Assembly (NCBI RefSeq): GCF_048771995.1
Contig: NC_133025.1
Span: 1,178,001-1,242,000, forward strand
Length of the DNA: 64,000 bases
Direction of reading: 5' to 3'
DNA from: Taeniopygia guttata
Lineage: Eukaryota; Chordata; Aves; Passeriformes; Estrildidae
Shown: positions 44,515-57,185 of the stretch, one piece after another
How positions within the stretch are numbered: position 1 is the first letter of the stretch
Layout of the letters: each line of letters starts with the position of its first letter
Translations under genes and position numbers: made by a program
Notes under the pieces: model-generated
Database searches by the model: none
Told to the model about the DNA's origin: nothing
What the model saw: the letters and a program-made list of their open reading frames with translations, nothing else

Positions 44515-44770
44515 ATATCTCATAGAATCATAAAATTTGGGTGGGAAGGGATCTTAAAACCATTCAGTGCCACTCCTACCATGGCAGGGACACCTTCCAC
44601 TGTCCCAGGCTGCTCCAGCACCAATGTCCAACCTGGTCTTAAAATAATTCCAGGGATCCTGGGGCAGCCACAGCCAACCTGTGCCAAGGTTTCACCACCC
44701 TCAGAGGGAAGAATTTCTTCCTAAGATTTGATCCAAACTTACCCTCTCCAGTTTTAGGCCATTCCCCAGT
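44515..44770 (-). mobile_element. CR1 3' end
   Basis: On the plus strand it starts with the complement of the CR1 octamer tail ('atctcatagaatcataaaat'), then 'gggtgggaagggatcttaaa', 'ccatggcagggacaccttcc' and 'gagggaagaatttcttccta'. It is one of the best-preserved tails in the window. Confidence 0.95.
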
Positions 44771-45351
44771 TGTTTGTTCCAGAATTCTTTGCTACTTGAG
44801 CCAGCAGCTCCAGCAGTTCTGAGCCTTCCTGGTTCTTATCTGCCAATCCTCAAAGAAAAGAGCTTTAAAACAAATCTCCAAACCCACTGGGATTTCTCCA
44901 GCACAGGTGGAGGAAATAAAAGCCAACTGAATGTGGAAATTAAGCTCAAGATTAGTGCAATTCCTTTAAGCTAAAGTAACACAGAGGAAAATCTTGCTTT
45001 GCCTTCAGTGCAGATTTCCCACCACCCAATCTGAAGGAATCCACCAGGTGGTTTTTTCAGGGTGGATCGTTCCTGAGGCACCTGGGTATTTTTGTTTCTT
45101 TCAAAACACTATTAAAAACACACTTCTTTCAAGAACAAATGAAATTCTGCTCTTCTGATTCTCAGGTGCAGCAGGTAAAGCACAGAGCAGCTCACAAGCA
45201 GTGGAAAATCAGGATGAACATCAAGCCTGTGGAAGGGGCTTGCACCCAAAATTCTTCCCAAGTGCTGAGGCAACACCCACACCTTGGAAAGGCTCATTTG
45301 GAAACCCATTTGCAGTCCTGCTCCTTTGATTCTGGGTAATGCTTACAACAG

Positions 45352-45475
45352 CTCTCCATGGCCTGCCAGGAACAGAATCCTGTGGGATTTTTTCCTTTCC
45401 TGCTCCCCAAGCACCTCTAAACTCCATTTTGCTCCTTCCAATCCTACATGGAAATATTCTGGAGCTGGGGACCTG
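45352..45475. repeat. Dispersed repeat copy b
   Basis: This is the partner of 44,044-44,190 in the same orientation: 'ctctccatggcctgccagga', 'gtgggattttttcctttcct', 'ctccccaagcacctctaaac'. Confidence 0.6.
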
Positions 45476-46284
45476 AGGGTGCAGTGACTTTTACAGATCC
45501 CTCCCAAACCCCAGAGGATGGGATTTGTTCCCTTCTCTCCCTGCCAGAACTTCCAGAGGGATCAGATTTGCTTCCCCCCTCCTTGCCTTTGTTCAAAGTG
45601 TTTTAAAGGAGCAGCTCAGGCAGGATTTACACACAATCTCCCTGGGTTTTTAGCACAAATTCCAAACCTGAAACACAGACCTGGTGAAGTTACAACCACA
45701 ATTTCCCTTTTTTTTCCTCTCACACCAAAGCAGAAAAACCCCAAGTGATTTAGGAACAAGCACCCTGGTTACACACAGCTGAAGTTTATAAAATTTTCCT
45801 TCTTTCCAGGTCACCTGCCACATAAAACCACCACAAAGCCACACAGCAGGAAACTGCAGCTCAGGGTTGCAACAGGAAAAGGTGCAGGAGTTTCCTGCAT
45901 GCCAGGGTTTTGTACATAAATTCCTCCAGCAATCCAACGTGCCACTGTCACAGCTATTAAATCAATTATCCTCTTCATCCTTCCAAAGGAATGAGGGCAA
46001 TGGGGCACTGTGGCTTCCCCAGTGCATCCCATAAACACATCCAACATCCCAGGGCTGCCTGGGAACAGCCAGGCTGCACGAGTGGGTTTGGCCCTCATTT
46101 TTGTCCAGCACACGTGGCTGTTTCTATTTAAAGAGTTCCTTAATAAATCTGAGTTTATCACTCAGCTTTCTGCCAAGTCAGGTGGGATTGCACTGTATGG
46201 ATCAGTCCAGAGAAAATACAAATACACAATTTTCAAGGTTGGCTCAGTTCAAGTAGTTCCCATCAAGTCATTAACCTTGGAAAA

Positions 46285-46402
46285 GTGGAATCACAGGCTG
46301 GTTTGGGTTGGAATGGACCTTTAAACCATCCAGCTCCACCTGCAGGGACACCTTCCACTACTCCAGGCTGCTCCAAGTTCAACCCAGCCTGGCCAACTCT
46401 GC
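46285..46402 (-). mobile_element. CR1 3' end
   Basis: The plus strand has 'aatcacaggctggtttgggt', 'tggaatggacctttaaacca' and 'gcagggacaccttccactac', the complement of CR1. Confidence 0.9.
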
Positions 46403-46437
46403 TTAGAATGGAAATGAAAAAATTGACAGACGGGCAG

Positions 46438-46505
46438 TTAATCACCAAACCACCTGCAAAAAGTTCATTTAATCACCAAACCACCTGCAAAAAGTTCATT
46501 TCTCA
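46438..46505. repeat. 32-bp tandem duplication
   Basis: The sequence 'taatcaccaaaccacctgca' plus 'aaaagttcattt' occurs twice in direct succession (about 46,438-46,469 and 46,470-46,501). Confidence 0.9.
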
Positions 46506-47034
46506 GCCTAGGAAGTTCAGGAAATCAGGCTGGTCCTTCCCTTAATCCCAGCAATTCCTCCTGATCCAGCTCCCACCATCAGCCTTTGCACCGAGAACGA
46601 CACTGGCCTGCAAAAAAGCCATTTTCAGTCTTGAGCTTCCCAGGGGTTTTTGGCCTTTCCCAAGGGATTAATTGCACAGGATTTTCCTGCAAGTGGAAGG
46701 TCTAAAGATACATTGTGTTGCAGAGGAAGACACGAGAGAGCCAGGCTGGAATGAACAATGATCCCCACAGGAGTTTCCGAGGAGGAGCCAGCAGAGCCCT
46801 GGGAGCTTCCTCTGCATTTGGGAATTTCTGAGCTCAGCAGGCTGCCCAAACCCCAGCAGAGCTGCCATGCTGAAGGCAGGCATGGAAAACGCAGATTTTT
46901 ATATTTTTTTTAATACTTTGCAAACTTTGGAGATCCTCCTTGGCTCAGCAGGAGAAGGAAGAGGTCCAGGCTGCTCTCAGGCATGGGGATTTCTCTATGG
47001 GAAAACTGATGACAGGAAGGCAGGGATTAAAACT

Positions 47035-47345
47035 GTGGAATGGTTTGGGTGGGAAGGGATCTTAAAGATCACCCACATCTACCCCCTGCCATGGCAGGGA
47101 CACCTCCCACCATCCCAGGCTGCTCCAAGCCCCATCCAGCCTGTCCTTGGGCACTTCCAGGAATCCAGGGACAGCCCCAGCTGCTCTGGGAATTCCATCC
47201 CAGGGCTTCCCCACCTACCCAGCCAGGAATTCCCCCTCAATAGCTGATCTAAAACTCCCCCCTCTCAGCTTTCCCCCTCATCCTGTCCCTCCAGGCCCTT
47301 CCAAATCCCTCTCCCTCGTTTTTTAAGTCCCCTTAAAGCACTGGA
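47035..47345 (-). mobile_element. CR1 3' part
   Basis: The plus strand has 'tggtttgggtgggaagggat', 'ccatggcagggacacctccc', 'caggctgctccaagccccat' and 'tcctgtccctccaggccctt'. It is the complement of about 300 bases of CR1. Confidence 0.93.
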
Positions 47346-49954
47346 AGGGTTCACTAAAGCCACTCTGGCACAGGTGACAGCAGCACAACCAGAGAAAAGA
47401 AAAAGGGATTTTTTTTGTAACAGCAGCAGCAGCAGAGCAGAGGGTGTTGGTGGAGCACAAAACATGAAGTCCTGCTCACTGTGGTCAGAATTCCTCCAAA
47501 AAAACCTCCAAGCTGAGCAGTGGGAGGGCTGCAGGAAGATTGGGATGTTTCCCTGGGAGAGTTTGGAAGGTGCTCTCACTGCTGGAAGCTCTTGGGAGTT
47601 CAAGTTCCCCACCCACAAGCACCAAACCCACTTGGAGAGGGAAAGCAGGACACAGGGGTGAGTTTGCATCTGCTGGCATCAGGAGCAAATCCCAACCCAG
47701 ACCTTGTTCCAGCACATCTGCTCAGGCTGAATTATCCCACTTTCAACTCCCTAAACTGCTGTGGAAGGAGAGCCCAGGGGAGTTGTACAAATCAGCCATC
47801 CCTCAATTAATGTCCTCGTATTTCGCAGAGTTGTGGGAAGGAAAACTCACCTGGAGGTTTCCCACAGGAATAACAATACCTGGGGTTTGTTATGTGGATC
47901 AAAAAGAAAAAATACCAGCAGTCAGTTTAAAATTGAAGTTGAGCTTTGGGTTCAGGCCTGGAATACACCCCACACTGTCAGGATAAATGGTGTTGTCAGG
48001 ACACTGCAATTCCCAGCTTTTAGGCTGTTTTTAGAGTGAAGGCAGAGCTTTCTCATAATTAGTTAAATTCAGCTGAAACAGAAGATTCCTTGACATCCTC
48101 TCTTTGAATCACCATTATAGAAGAGACAAAGGAACACCACTGCAACTGCACTAAAAACTAATTAACAGTTTAGTCGTTAGCAGGTGCAGCTGCCTGAAAA
48201 GTGGGATTTTGTCACCAAGTTTGAAGTGTCTCCTCCTTCAGAGAGGAGCTGATAAAAACCCCCCCGAGTTTTCCCCAGCACAGAACAAAAAGCTGGAGCC
48301 GACCTCTGCCAGATGCTCTGAATTCCAGGTGACCTCCGGCAGAGCCAGGCAGCTTTTCAAAGACACACATTTACCACAGCCTTCTTTAATAAAACAGAAT
48401 TAAGCAGCCTTGACACACTTGAAGCCATTTTGGAGGACAATATTACTAATCCACAAATAAAAAAAAAAAAAAATCCCAATTAACCAGTGTGCTGCTGCAA
48501 AGAACCAGGATGCTGCAACAATCAAAGAAGTTCAAATAAAGACAGCTTGGAATTACAGAACCGGCACACTGCTCCCAGCAATTTTCCCTTGTGCTGCCAC
48601 AGTGACTTATTTTCCTCCCCTTTACTCATCTCTGACATTTGACAATTTTAGCAGAGATGTGGGGCTTGGGGAAAAAAAAAAAAAAAAAAAAAAAAAAGTG
48701 GGAACATTCCTTCCTTGAGATAAATTTAAAGGGTAATGAGAAAAGTGGTTTTCTCCCTTTATCCCGAGCTGCTCCCACCCTAAACCTACACAAATTTCCA
48801 GCAGCAACCAGAGTTCAGCAAGCCACATTTTTTGGGGACATGGAGCTGATCCATACACAAAATTGGGCCAGGATTCTCCTCTTGGCCACCTGGCAGCCCT
48901 AGATGGGACTCAAACCCCTGATCCGTACAGAAACTCCATTTCCTGTTACTCTTCCCTGCAATTCCACCTCCACTTCTCCTTCAGGAACTTCCCAAACCAA
49001 GCTCAGCCATGTCCCTGCCCAGTGGGATTAAAAAAAACCCAAAAAACAACAGGGATTTCAGGTGGGGCAGGGCTGGCTGGAGGGCACAGCCCAGAAAAAG
49101 GGATGGGGCAGGAATTTGGATCCAAAACCTCCCTCTTCTGGCTCACTGGCTAAATTTAGCCAGTGTGGTAATGACCTAAAAACCAGCTGATGTGGGTTTC
49201 TGTAACGCCTGTGGCAGCTCCAGACACTTCCTGAGAGAGGGATGTGCACGTGGCAAAGTCCTGCTGCCTCCTGGGTGACTTCAGGAGACCCAAAATGGGA
49301 AATGTGGGCATTATTTCAACCTGCACCCAAAGATTCTGCTTGAGCCAAGTGCTTCCTGCTTCTGACCATTCCTATATCCTGAAAGAATGAGGGGGAAGTT
49401 CCCCTTTCAGGGTTTTTTTTTGCTGTTTGAAGCACCTTGTAAAATGCCTTCAGCATCACAGCCCTGTCCAGCTTTTCCTGGGATGCTCAGCAGGACATTC
49501 CCAGCTGCCCCTGGAAATAAAACAAAACCTGCAGAGGATTATCGAGTTCACCTTGCCCAGGTTTCACCTCTGGTGCTTTCCAAGTCTGGAGAGAACTGGC
49601 AAGAGAAACTCACACACAGAACATCCTGAAATGCTTTAATGACACTGAACTTTGCATGGCACCAGAGAAATCTGTGACTCTGGAAGCCACCAAGAGCCAC
49701 AGAGGACAATTTAAAGGACTCAGTGGCTACTGGGCTGAAAAAAAAAACCTCCACAACTCTTTAAAAAACCCCATTAATGCATCTCCTGAGCCTGCAGAAT
49801 CCTGTTATGTGCCAGCCTCACTGAGCAGGAAGCCCCTGCAAAAAGCTGAAGTCCAAAAAGAAGGAAACTACAGCAAATTCAACATTTATCAGCACAGGAC
49901 TAAAATTTGCCTCTAACAAGTCAGAGATGATGGTTCAGACTCAAAGCAACCAGT

Positions 49955-50030
49955 TAATATGGAATTTTGGGGTGGAAAGGACCTTAAAGATCTTATTCCC
50001 TCACCTTCCCTAGACCAGGTTTGGTGTGTT
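49955..50030 (-). mobile_element. Short CR1 tail
   Basis: The complement of CR1 shows in 'tatggaattttggggtggaa' and 'aggaccttaaagatcttatt'. Confidence 0.75.
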
Positions 50031-51497
50031 GAAGTTTGCCATGTTATATCACAAACTCTTCTCACAAACAGTTCCCACTTATCCAACCAACTCCAGGGAA
50101 AAAACCAAAAAAACTAATGGGAAAACAGCCCCAAAACCACGTTGAGAAGAGGCACCAGCAGCACCAGGGCCCTCTCAAGGCACTCTGCCACAACAGAATC
50201 CCTGCACAAACCCTTTTCTTCCTACATTTAAACAGGTGGAACAGGCAAATCTTTGCTTACCCCTCAGTCTTTTCCAATAAATGCTGCTGAAGTGAGGAAA
50301 AATTCTGATTTCTTTTTCCAGAGAACTGACATTTAGAAAGCTCTGGCAGTTTGGGACCACACCTGAGGAGCTACAGGGATTGTTGTGATGCAGCTGAGGG
50401 AGAGCAGCTCGAAATCCCAGCAGGAGGATCTGACCCTCTGAGACACACCAGAAAGCCAAACACACCCCTCTCCTCCACAATCTGTTCTAAAAATGTTCAA
50501 TTTACTTTAGCACCAGGATTAAACACCGGGCTTTGCACTGGGTCACCAAATTTCCTGACTTCAGAGCAAAAGCAAAGTTGTGGCAAACCTTGAAATGCAA
50601 AATGGGGCCCTGCCAGGGATGAAAGGGATCCACCAGGGGCACATTATTGCTCAGCAGCTCACTTTTAGGGGATCTTTTGTTTCATCTGGCAAGGCTCAAG
50701 TCTCGATTTTACTTCAAGCAGTGACCAGTGACTCAAGCAGGGTTCACAGTTTAACAGTGAATTTGCTCAAACCATGTGGGAATATTTCACCAGTCCTGCC
50801 AAACTGGGGGTTTGAGACACTTCTCACCCCTGTCACGGGTGTTTTGGGTTTTCTCCACGTGTAGAACACGCTGGTTTTGCCTCCTGCCCAGTTTGCAGAA
50901 GGAGGTGATTTTCTGGGGAATTTTTGCTCCAAACTGGGCAAGCATTTAAAATTATCTTTTCATGGCAACACCAAACAAAACACGGCAGAAACCATGAAGT
51001 AATAAACCCAGTGGGTTCTGAGCTTTCTCAGCAGTTGTGAGCATGACAAAATCTGTTTATATCCAAGACCCTGGAGCTTTCCAGGAGGCATGGGAGCTGG
51101 AAAAAAGCTTGGAGCAGGGTGAGTTAACACCTCCTCACATACCTTCCCTTTCAAGGAACACAGGCTCTGGCTCTGACTTACCGGGATCTGATTTCTGACA
51201 TCCCAACTTTTCAACCCAGCCCTGTGTCCCCCCCTTTCTCAAAGCACATTCTCCTGTTGGGATCTGAGCTTTCTCCAATATCCAGGCACGGATTCCTCCC
51301 CTGAGCCAGGAGTATTAAGTTACCAACGATGTTAAACAAAGCACTGATCACTCAGCTTCCTTATTTCTACTGCTTCCCTCAATCCAACACTGACACAGCC
51401 TCAAAAGTAAAGAAATAAACAGTGAGAAACAAAAAGTAGGAGGTGCCTTCAGCAGCAGCAAGGACTAAATCAGTGTAACCACGCTGAGTCACCTCAG

Positions 51498-52195
51498 ATC
51501 TGGCATTCCCAGGATAACTGCTGCACTCCTGGAAGGAGTCTTCCTTTATTTCAGCCCTGCTAACTTTGGGATCGAGGATTCCCAAGCAAAGCCATTCCCA
51601 AAACTAGTGAAAATAAGCCCCTGACTGATTTATTTTGTTTTTTATCCAAACAAAGCCCCTGCAGAGATCTGACACTCCCAGGATAACTGCTGCACTCCTG
51701 GAACGACTGTTCCTTTATTTCAGCCCTGTTAACTTTGGGATTGAGGATTCCCAAGCAAGGTCAGCCCTGTAGCCCTGTTAACTTTGGAATTGAGGATTCT
51801 CAAGCAAAGCCATTCCCAAAACTAGCTAAAATCAACCTCTGACTGTCTTTTTATCCAAACAAAGCTCCTGCAGAGATCTGACACTCCCAGGATAACTGCT
51901 GCACTCCTGGAACGACTGTTCCTTTATTCCAGCCCTGTTAACTTTGGAATTGAGGATTCTCAAGCAAAGCCATTCCCAAAACTAGCAAAAATCAGCCCCA
52001 GCTGTCTTCTTATCCAAACAAAGCCCCTGCAGAGATCTGGCATTCCCAGGATAACTGCTGCACTCCTGGAAGGAGTCTTCCTTTATTTCAGCCCTGTTAA
52101 CTTTGGGATTGAGGATTCCCAAGCAAGGCCATTCCCAAAACTAGCAGAAATCAGCCCCTAACTATTTTCTTATCCAAACAAAGCCCCTGCTGGTT
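51498..52195. repeat. 160-210-bp tandem repeat, four copies
   Basis: Copies begin with 'atctggcattcccaggataa' or 'atctgacactcccaggataa' at 51,498, 51,666, 51,876 and 52,035. Spacings are therefore 168, 210 and 159. Copy 2 is longer through an internal duplication of 'agccctgttaactttgg' plus 'aattgaggattctcaag'. Confidence 0.95.
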
Positions 52196-52734
52196 TCCAA
52201 ACCTGACTTTGTGTTTAGAGAGCTCCTGAAACTCAGCAGCCCAGCCCAGGGGGATGTGGGTGCCTCGGGAAAGGATCCCAGCTGCTGAGCCCTGGGCAGG
52301 GGCACGGCAGAACATGAGCTCAGCGCGAAAGCAGCCGGGGCATTGTGAGGTTTAAAACCTGCCTGGCTGCCATGTGAGACCGGGTCCAGCCCTCCTGGCT
52401 TTGGAGATCTGAGGGGGAAGGTCAGCGAGTCTGAATTAATGGCATCAGACAGAAGAAAAACAAAATCAGTTTCAGTTGCTTTCAGCAGAAAGGAGAGGGT
52501 GATGGAGCGGTGGCTTCCTCTGATGGAGCAGCTTTCACCCGATTTAGCAGCAGAGAGAAACCTCTCCCCATTCCCACAAGGGAAGAAAAACCAGGGAAAT
52601 AAAAGGAGAATTTAAACAAAGGATCGATTAGAAAAGGATTTTCCATGAACAAATCAGTTTGGGAACAGCCAGGAAGCAAAGGCAACTTTTGGGCTTCATC
52701 TCTCACCAATTCCATGTCATGTTCTTGCTGCCCA

Positions 52735-52865
52735 GGCAAGTGTGGGGCTCCCACCCCTGGAAGTGTCCAAGGAGAGTGAAAAGTGTCCCTGCCCATGGTT
52801 TGGGTGGGAACTGGATGATCTTGAAGCTCCTTCCCACCCAAACACCCTGCGAGTCCATGTTCTGC
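52735..52865 (+). mobile_element. CR1 3' end
   Basis: The words 'ctcccacccctggaagtgtc', 'ccctgcccatggtttgggtg' and 'ccttcccacccaaacaccct' follow CR1 3' order. Confidence 0.88.
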
Positions 52866-55571
52866 TCCTCCAGGTTCCTCTCAGTGCAGATCTCCCAATA
52901 TTATGTTTTAAAAAGCCAACAACTCCCCTCTCGAAGTGCATTTGAAAGCTAAACCTGGCCTTTTCCAACCCAAAAATAGATCTGGCTTCACACCACTCAC
53001 ACTCCACTAAGCACAGCTCAAAGGAGCAGAGTCATTTTGTAAAACTAAGAGGAGTCTTAACTCTTCAACTGTGGCCACGCTGGTGATCCAAGAACTTCAG
53101 AGCCCAGTTTTAAATCAGCACTTTGATTTAGAAACCCCTTTATGGGCAGAATCACTCTCAATCTCTGCTCAGACAAGCCAGGGTTGTGCTCTCATGCAGC
53201 TTTCCTGCTGCAGAAATCGGGTGTCTCCTCGGACACAGCCTCAGAGCAGGCCTGGACCTGCCAGCACTAAGACAAAACAAAGCACCACAGCCCACAAAAA
53301 AAAAAAAAAAAATTGCCAGCGTGGTTAAGTTAATAATTTATCAATCTTTTCAACTTTGCATCCATTAATCTACCACGGTGGAGGTTAATCTGGGACACTC
53401 AGGCTCAGTATCACACACTGGTTTTTTACTTTTTCAGGGGTTACGCTTGGTGAGTTGTGTAAAGAGCTGATCCTACCCTAAAATTTCTTTAGTTTTATCA
53501 AAATCCCACATTTTACAACCAGCCAGTGTCTGTCCCTGGTGCAAACATCCTCAAGCTCACCTTTCCATGCCATTCCTGGCTCCAGGGCTGGGGAGCCTGG
53601 GCTCCTCCTCCCTCAGTGCCATTCCCTCATCATGCAGGGCAGCACCTCACCCTTCTTCCCACAGCCTGTCCCAAACCAGGCTTCAGGAAAGATCCCCAGC
53701 CCAGTGCCCAGAAACTGCTGTGACACAGCTGTGACACTGAGAAGGCAGCAAGGATCTGCACAGCTCTCATTTCCACCCCAAGTCCCCCCTGCCACTGCTC
53801 AAACCCGGGTAAAAGACCCCTGGAATTTGGCAAATAATGCAAAATTTATTTAATAATCAACTGTCAGCTTTTAACCTCAACCATTCAGAGGGAATGACAA
53901 AAATCCTCCAGGGTGAAGCTCCTCTAAAAGGCAGCTACTGTCATAAATGTAGACTTTTCCCAAAGAAAACATTAACAAATTCAAAACATTCATTTTGAAG
54001 GAAATAACACCAAAAAACCCCAAACAATTAAATCCAGAGACTGCAAAACCTTTCAGAATTATCCACCCAGACGTTCTGTTTGTACAATCCCTAAAAATAT
54101 ATACATTTTACGTTGTTTTCTTGTAGTGATTCCAAGGAAATCACACACAGGGAAATGCAGCAATTTCTGGAAAGCTGCATCTGACCCTCAGCAAAAACAA
54201 TCCAAAATGGCTCTACCCCTTCCTCACGCTGAGTCACGAATACCTGGGAGTCTCCAGCACCTCCTGGATGTGGATCACGCAGGATGTCCAGCCCTGCTCT
54301 GCAATTCCCAGCTCAAAGGGATGGAAGCTGACAGACCACCAGCTCAGTTTACAAATGATCCACCCCTCCACTCTGCAACACCTCGTGCCAAGTGATTTGG
54401 GAGTGATTTGGCTTCTCCTGGAAGGCTGCATCAATCTGCTCCAGGGAATCAGTGAGGTGATTTAAGATTAGAGGACGGCTGTTGGAAGCTGCAAAATAAA
54501 ACAGTGGCCAAGTCCTGAATCCAGAACCAACCCTATCATTACTGGATGCACAAGAAGCAGCAAAATCACTGTTTTCCAAGAGATTAAATCCACCCCCAAC
54601 CTCAGACAGTTCTTTAGGGAGGCTGAGGAGCTGGGAAAAGATGGAGAGTGAAGATGGGGAGGCAGCAGCTGGTGGTGAGGGTCATAAAGGTGATGGGATG
54701 AGGGGAAACAGCAGATGGAAATCCTGGGAAGAGACTGCTTTGGTGATGGGAGAGTGAATCCTTGCACTCCTCTCCAATAGGTTATTCCAGGGGTATCCAC
54801 ACCAAGCCACAAACAGCTGAGCGTCCCAAGGAGGTGAAAAAAAGGAATAAAAGCAGCAGGGAAAAGAAAAGCGAGCTCTGCCAGCAACAAAACCAACTCA
54901 GCCCATTCCCCTGGGATGTGCTGAGGGATCCATCCCATCCAAGAGCTCATCCAGAGGCTCCTGCTGGAATCCACACAGGCTGCAAGGCCCAGTGGAAAGC
55001 AAAGATGACAAGGTCAGATGATCTGCGAGCTCTGTTTTGGTGAGGAATAACAAAGGACGGGGCTCTGTGCTCATGATTCCAGAAAGAAATGGACAAAATC
55101 CACAGGGAAATGGAGGCAGTGAAAGGAGTGCACACAGCAAGACACACAATGAAGCGCTGAGCTCTGACACACGCACACACATCTATAATTCACATTTTGT
55201 ATTTTTAAAAAAAAAAATGTTATTCAGCATTTTTGCTGCCGGAATAAAGTCCAGGACAGCAGGAAAATTCAGGCACTTCTGCCTCAGCGTGGAATCACCT
55301 CTGACTTAAGCAGACAGTGAAAGCAGGAGAAATTTGGCTGGGAATCTGCTCCATATGGGAGCCTGTCACTTTAACTGTGGGCTCTCCTTCCTTCCCAACA
55401 ACCTGTTATGTGTTTATCCCGGGATGGCTCCGATTAAATCACGGTTTCAGAAGGGCACCGAGCACCAACAGGTGCTGAGAACATTTGGTGACACTGCACC
55501 CAGCTCTGGCTGCTTCCAGAGGCACCTTCCCTTCCCAACTGCCCCATTCCTGCTGCTCTGCTCGATGGGAG

Positions 55572-57185
55572 GGGGAAAAAATCCCAGGAAAATCAACAGG
55601 GGAAAAGGCTATCAAGGCTTTCAATCTAGGAATAAAACCCAAGGAAACAAAGAGGGGAAAAGTATAGCAAAATTTGAAATTTAGGGGAAAAAAGAAGAAA
55701 ACAAGGAGAGAAAAAGTCTATGAAGACTTTGGGTATAGGAATAAAACTCAAGGAAACTAAGAAGGAGAAAGTCTATCAAGACTTGAAATTTAGGAATAAA
55801 ACCCAAGAAAACAAAGAAGGGAAAAGTATCAAAATTTGAAATTTAGGGAAAAAAAAAAAAAAAGAGAAGAAAACAAAGAGGGAAAAAGTCTATTAAGACT
55901 TTCAATCTAGGAAAAAAAACCAAGGAAACAAAGAGAGGAAAAAGTCTATCAGGACTTGCAGTTTAGGAATAAAACTCAAGGAAACAAAGAAGGAGAAAGT
56001 CTATCAAGACTCGAAATTTAGGAATAAAACCCAAGAAAACAAAGAAGGGAAAAGTATCAAAATTTGAAATTTAGGGGGGGAAAAAAAGAGAAGAAAACAA
56101 AGAGGGAAAAAGTCTATTAAGACTTTCAATCTAGGAAAAAAACCCAAGGAAACAAAGAGGGGAAAAGTATAGCAACATTTGAAATTTAGGGGAAAAAAGA
56201 AGAAAACAAAGAGAGAAAAAGTCTATGAAGACTTTGGGTACAGGAATAAAACTCAAGGAAACAAAGAAGGAGAAAGTCTATCAAGAATTGAAATTTAGGG
56301 ATAAAACCCAAGAAAACAAAGAAGGGAAAAGTATCAAAATTTGAAATTTAGGGGGAAAAAAAAGAGAAGAAAACAAAGAGGGAAAAAGTCTATTAAGACT
56401 TTCAATCTAGGAAAAAAACCCAAGGAAACAAAGAGAGGCAAAGTCTATCAGGACTTGCAGTTTAGGAATAAAACCCAAGGAAACAAAGAGGGGAAAAGTC
56501 TATCAAGACTTTCAATCTAGGAAAAAAACCCAAGGAAATGGAGAAGGGAAAAGTCTATCAAAACTTGAAATTTAGGGCAAAAAAAGAAGAAAACAAAGAG
56601 GGAAAAAGTCTACCAAGACTTTGGGTACAGGAATAAAACTCAAGGAAACTAAGAAGGAGAAAGTCTATAAAGACTTGAAATTTAGGGATAAAATCCAAGA
56701 AAACAAAGAAGGGAAAAGTATCAAAATTTGAAATTTAGGGGAGAAAAAAAAGAGAAGAAAAAAAAGAGGGAAAAAGTCTATCAAGACTTTCAATCTAGGA
56801 AAAAAACCCAAGGAAACAAAGAGGGAAAAAGTCTATCAAGACTTTCAATCTAGGAAAAAAACCCAAGGAAACAAAGAGGGGAAAAGTCTATCAGGACTTG
56901 CAGTTTAGGAATAAAACCCAAGGAAACAAAGAGGGAAAAAGTCTATCAAGACTTTCAATCTAGGAAAAAAACCCAAGGAAACGAAGAGGGGAAAAGTCTA
57001 TCAAGACTTGAAATTTAGGGCAAAAAAAGAAGAAAACAAAGAGGGAAAAAGTCTACTAAGACTTTGGGTACAGGAATAAAACTCAAGGAAACAAAGAGTG
57101 AAAATGTCTATCAGGATGTTCAGTTGAAGAAGAAAAAATCCAAGTAAACAGAGAGGAAAAAAAATCCATCAAAAGTTTCAGTTTA
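55572..57185. repeat. 55-bp purine-rich satellite with higher-order structure (about 1.6 kb)
   Basis: Base units share 'aaacaaagagggaaaaagtc' plus 'tatcaagactt' and then differ in four types: TTCAATCTAGG, GCAGTTTAGG, GAAATTTAGG and TGGGTACAGG. The types follow each other in a recurring order, so the array is a higher-order repeat with a period of about 390-510 bases, about three and a half rounds. On the UBE2H sense strand it is pyrimidine-rich. Confidence 0.95.
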
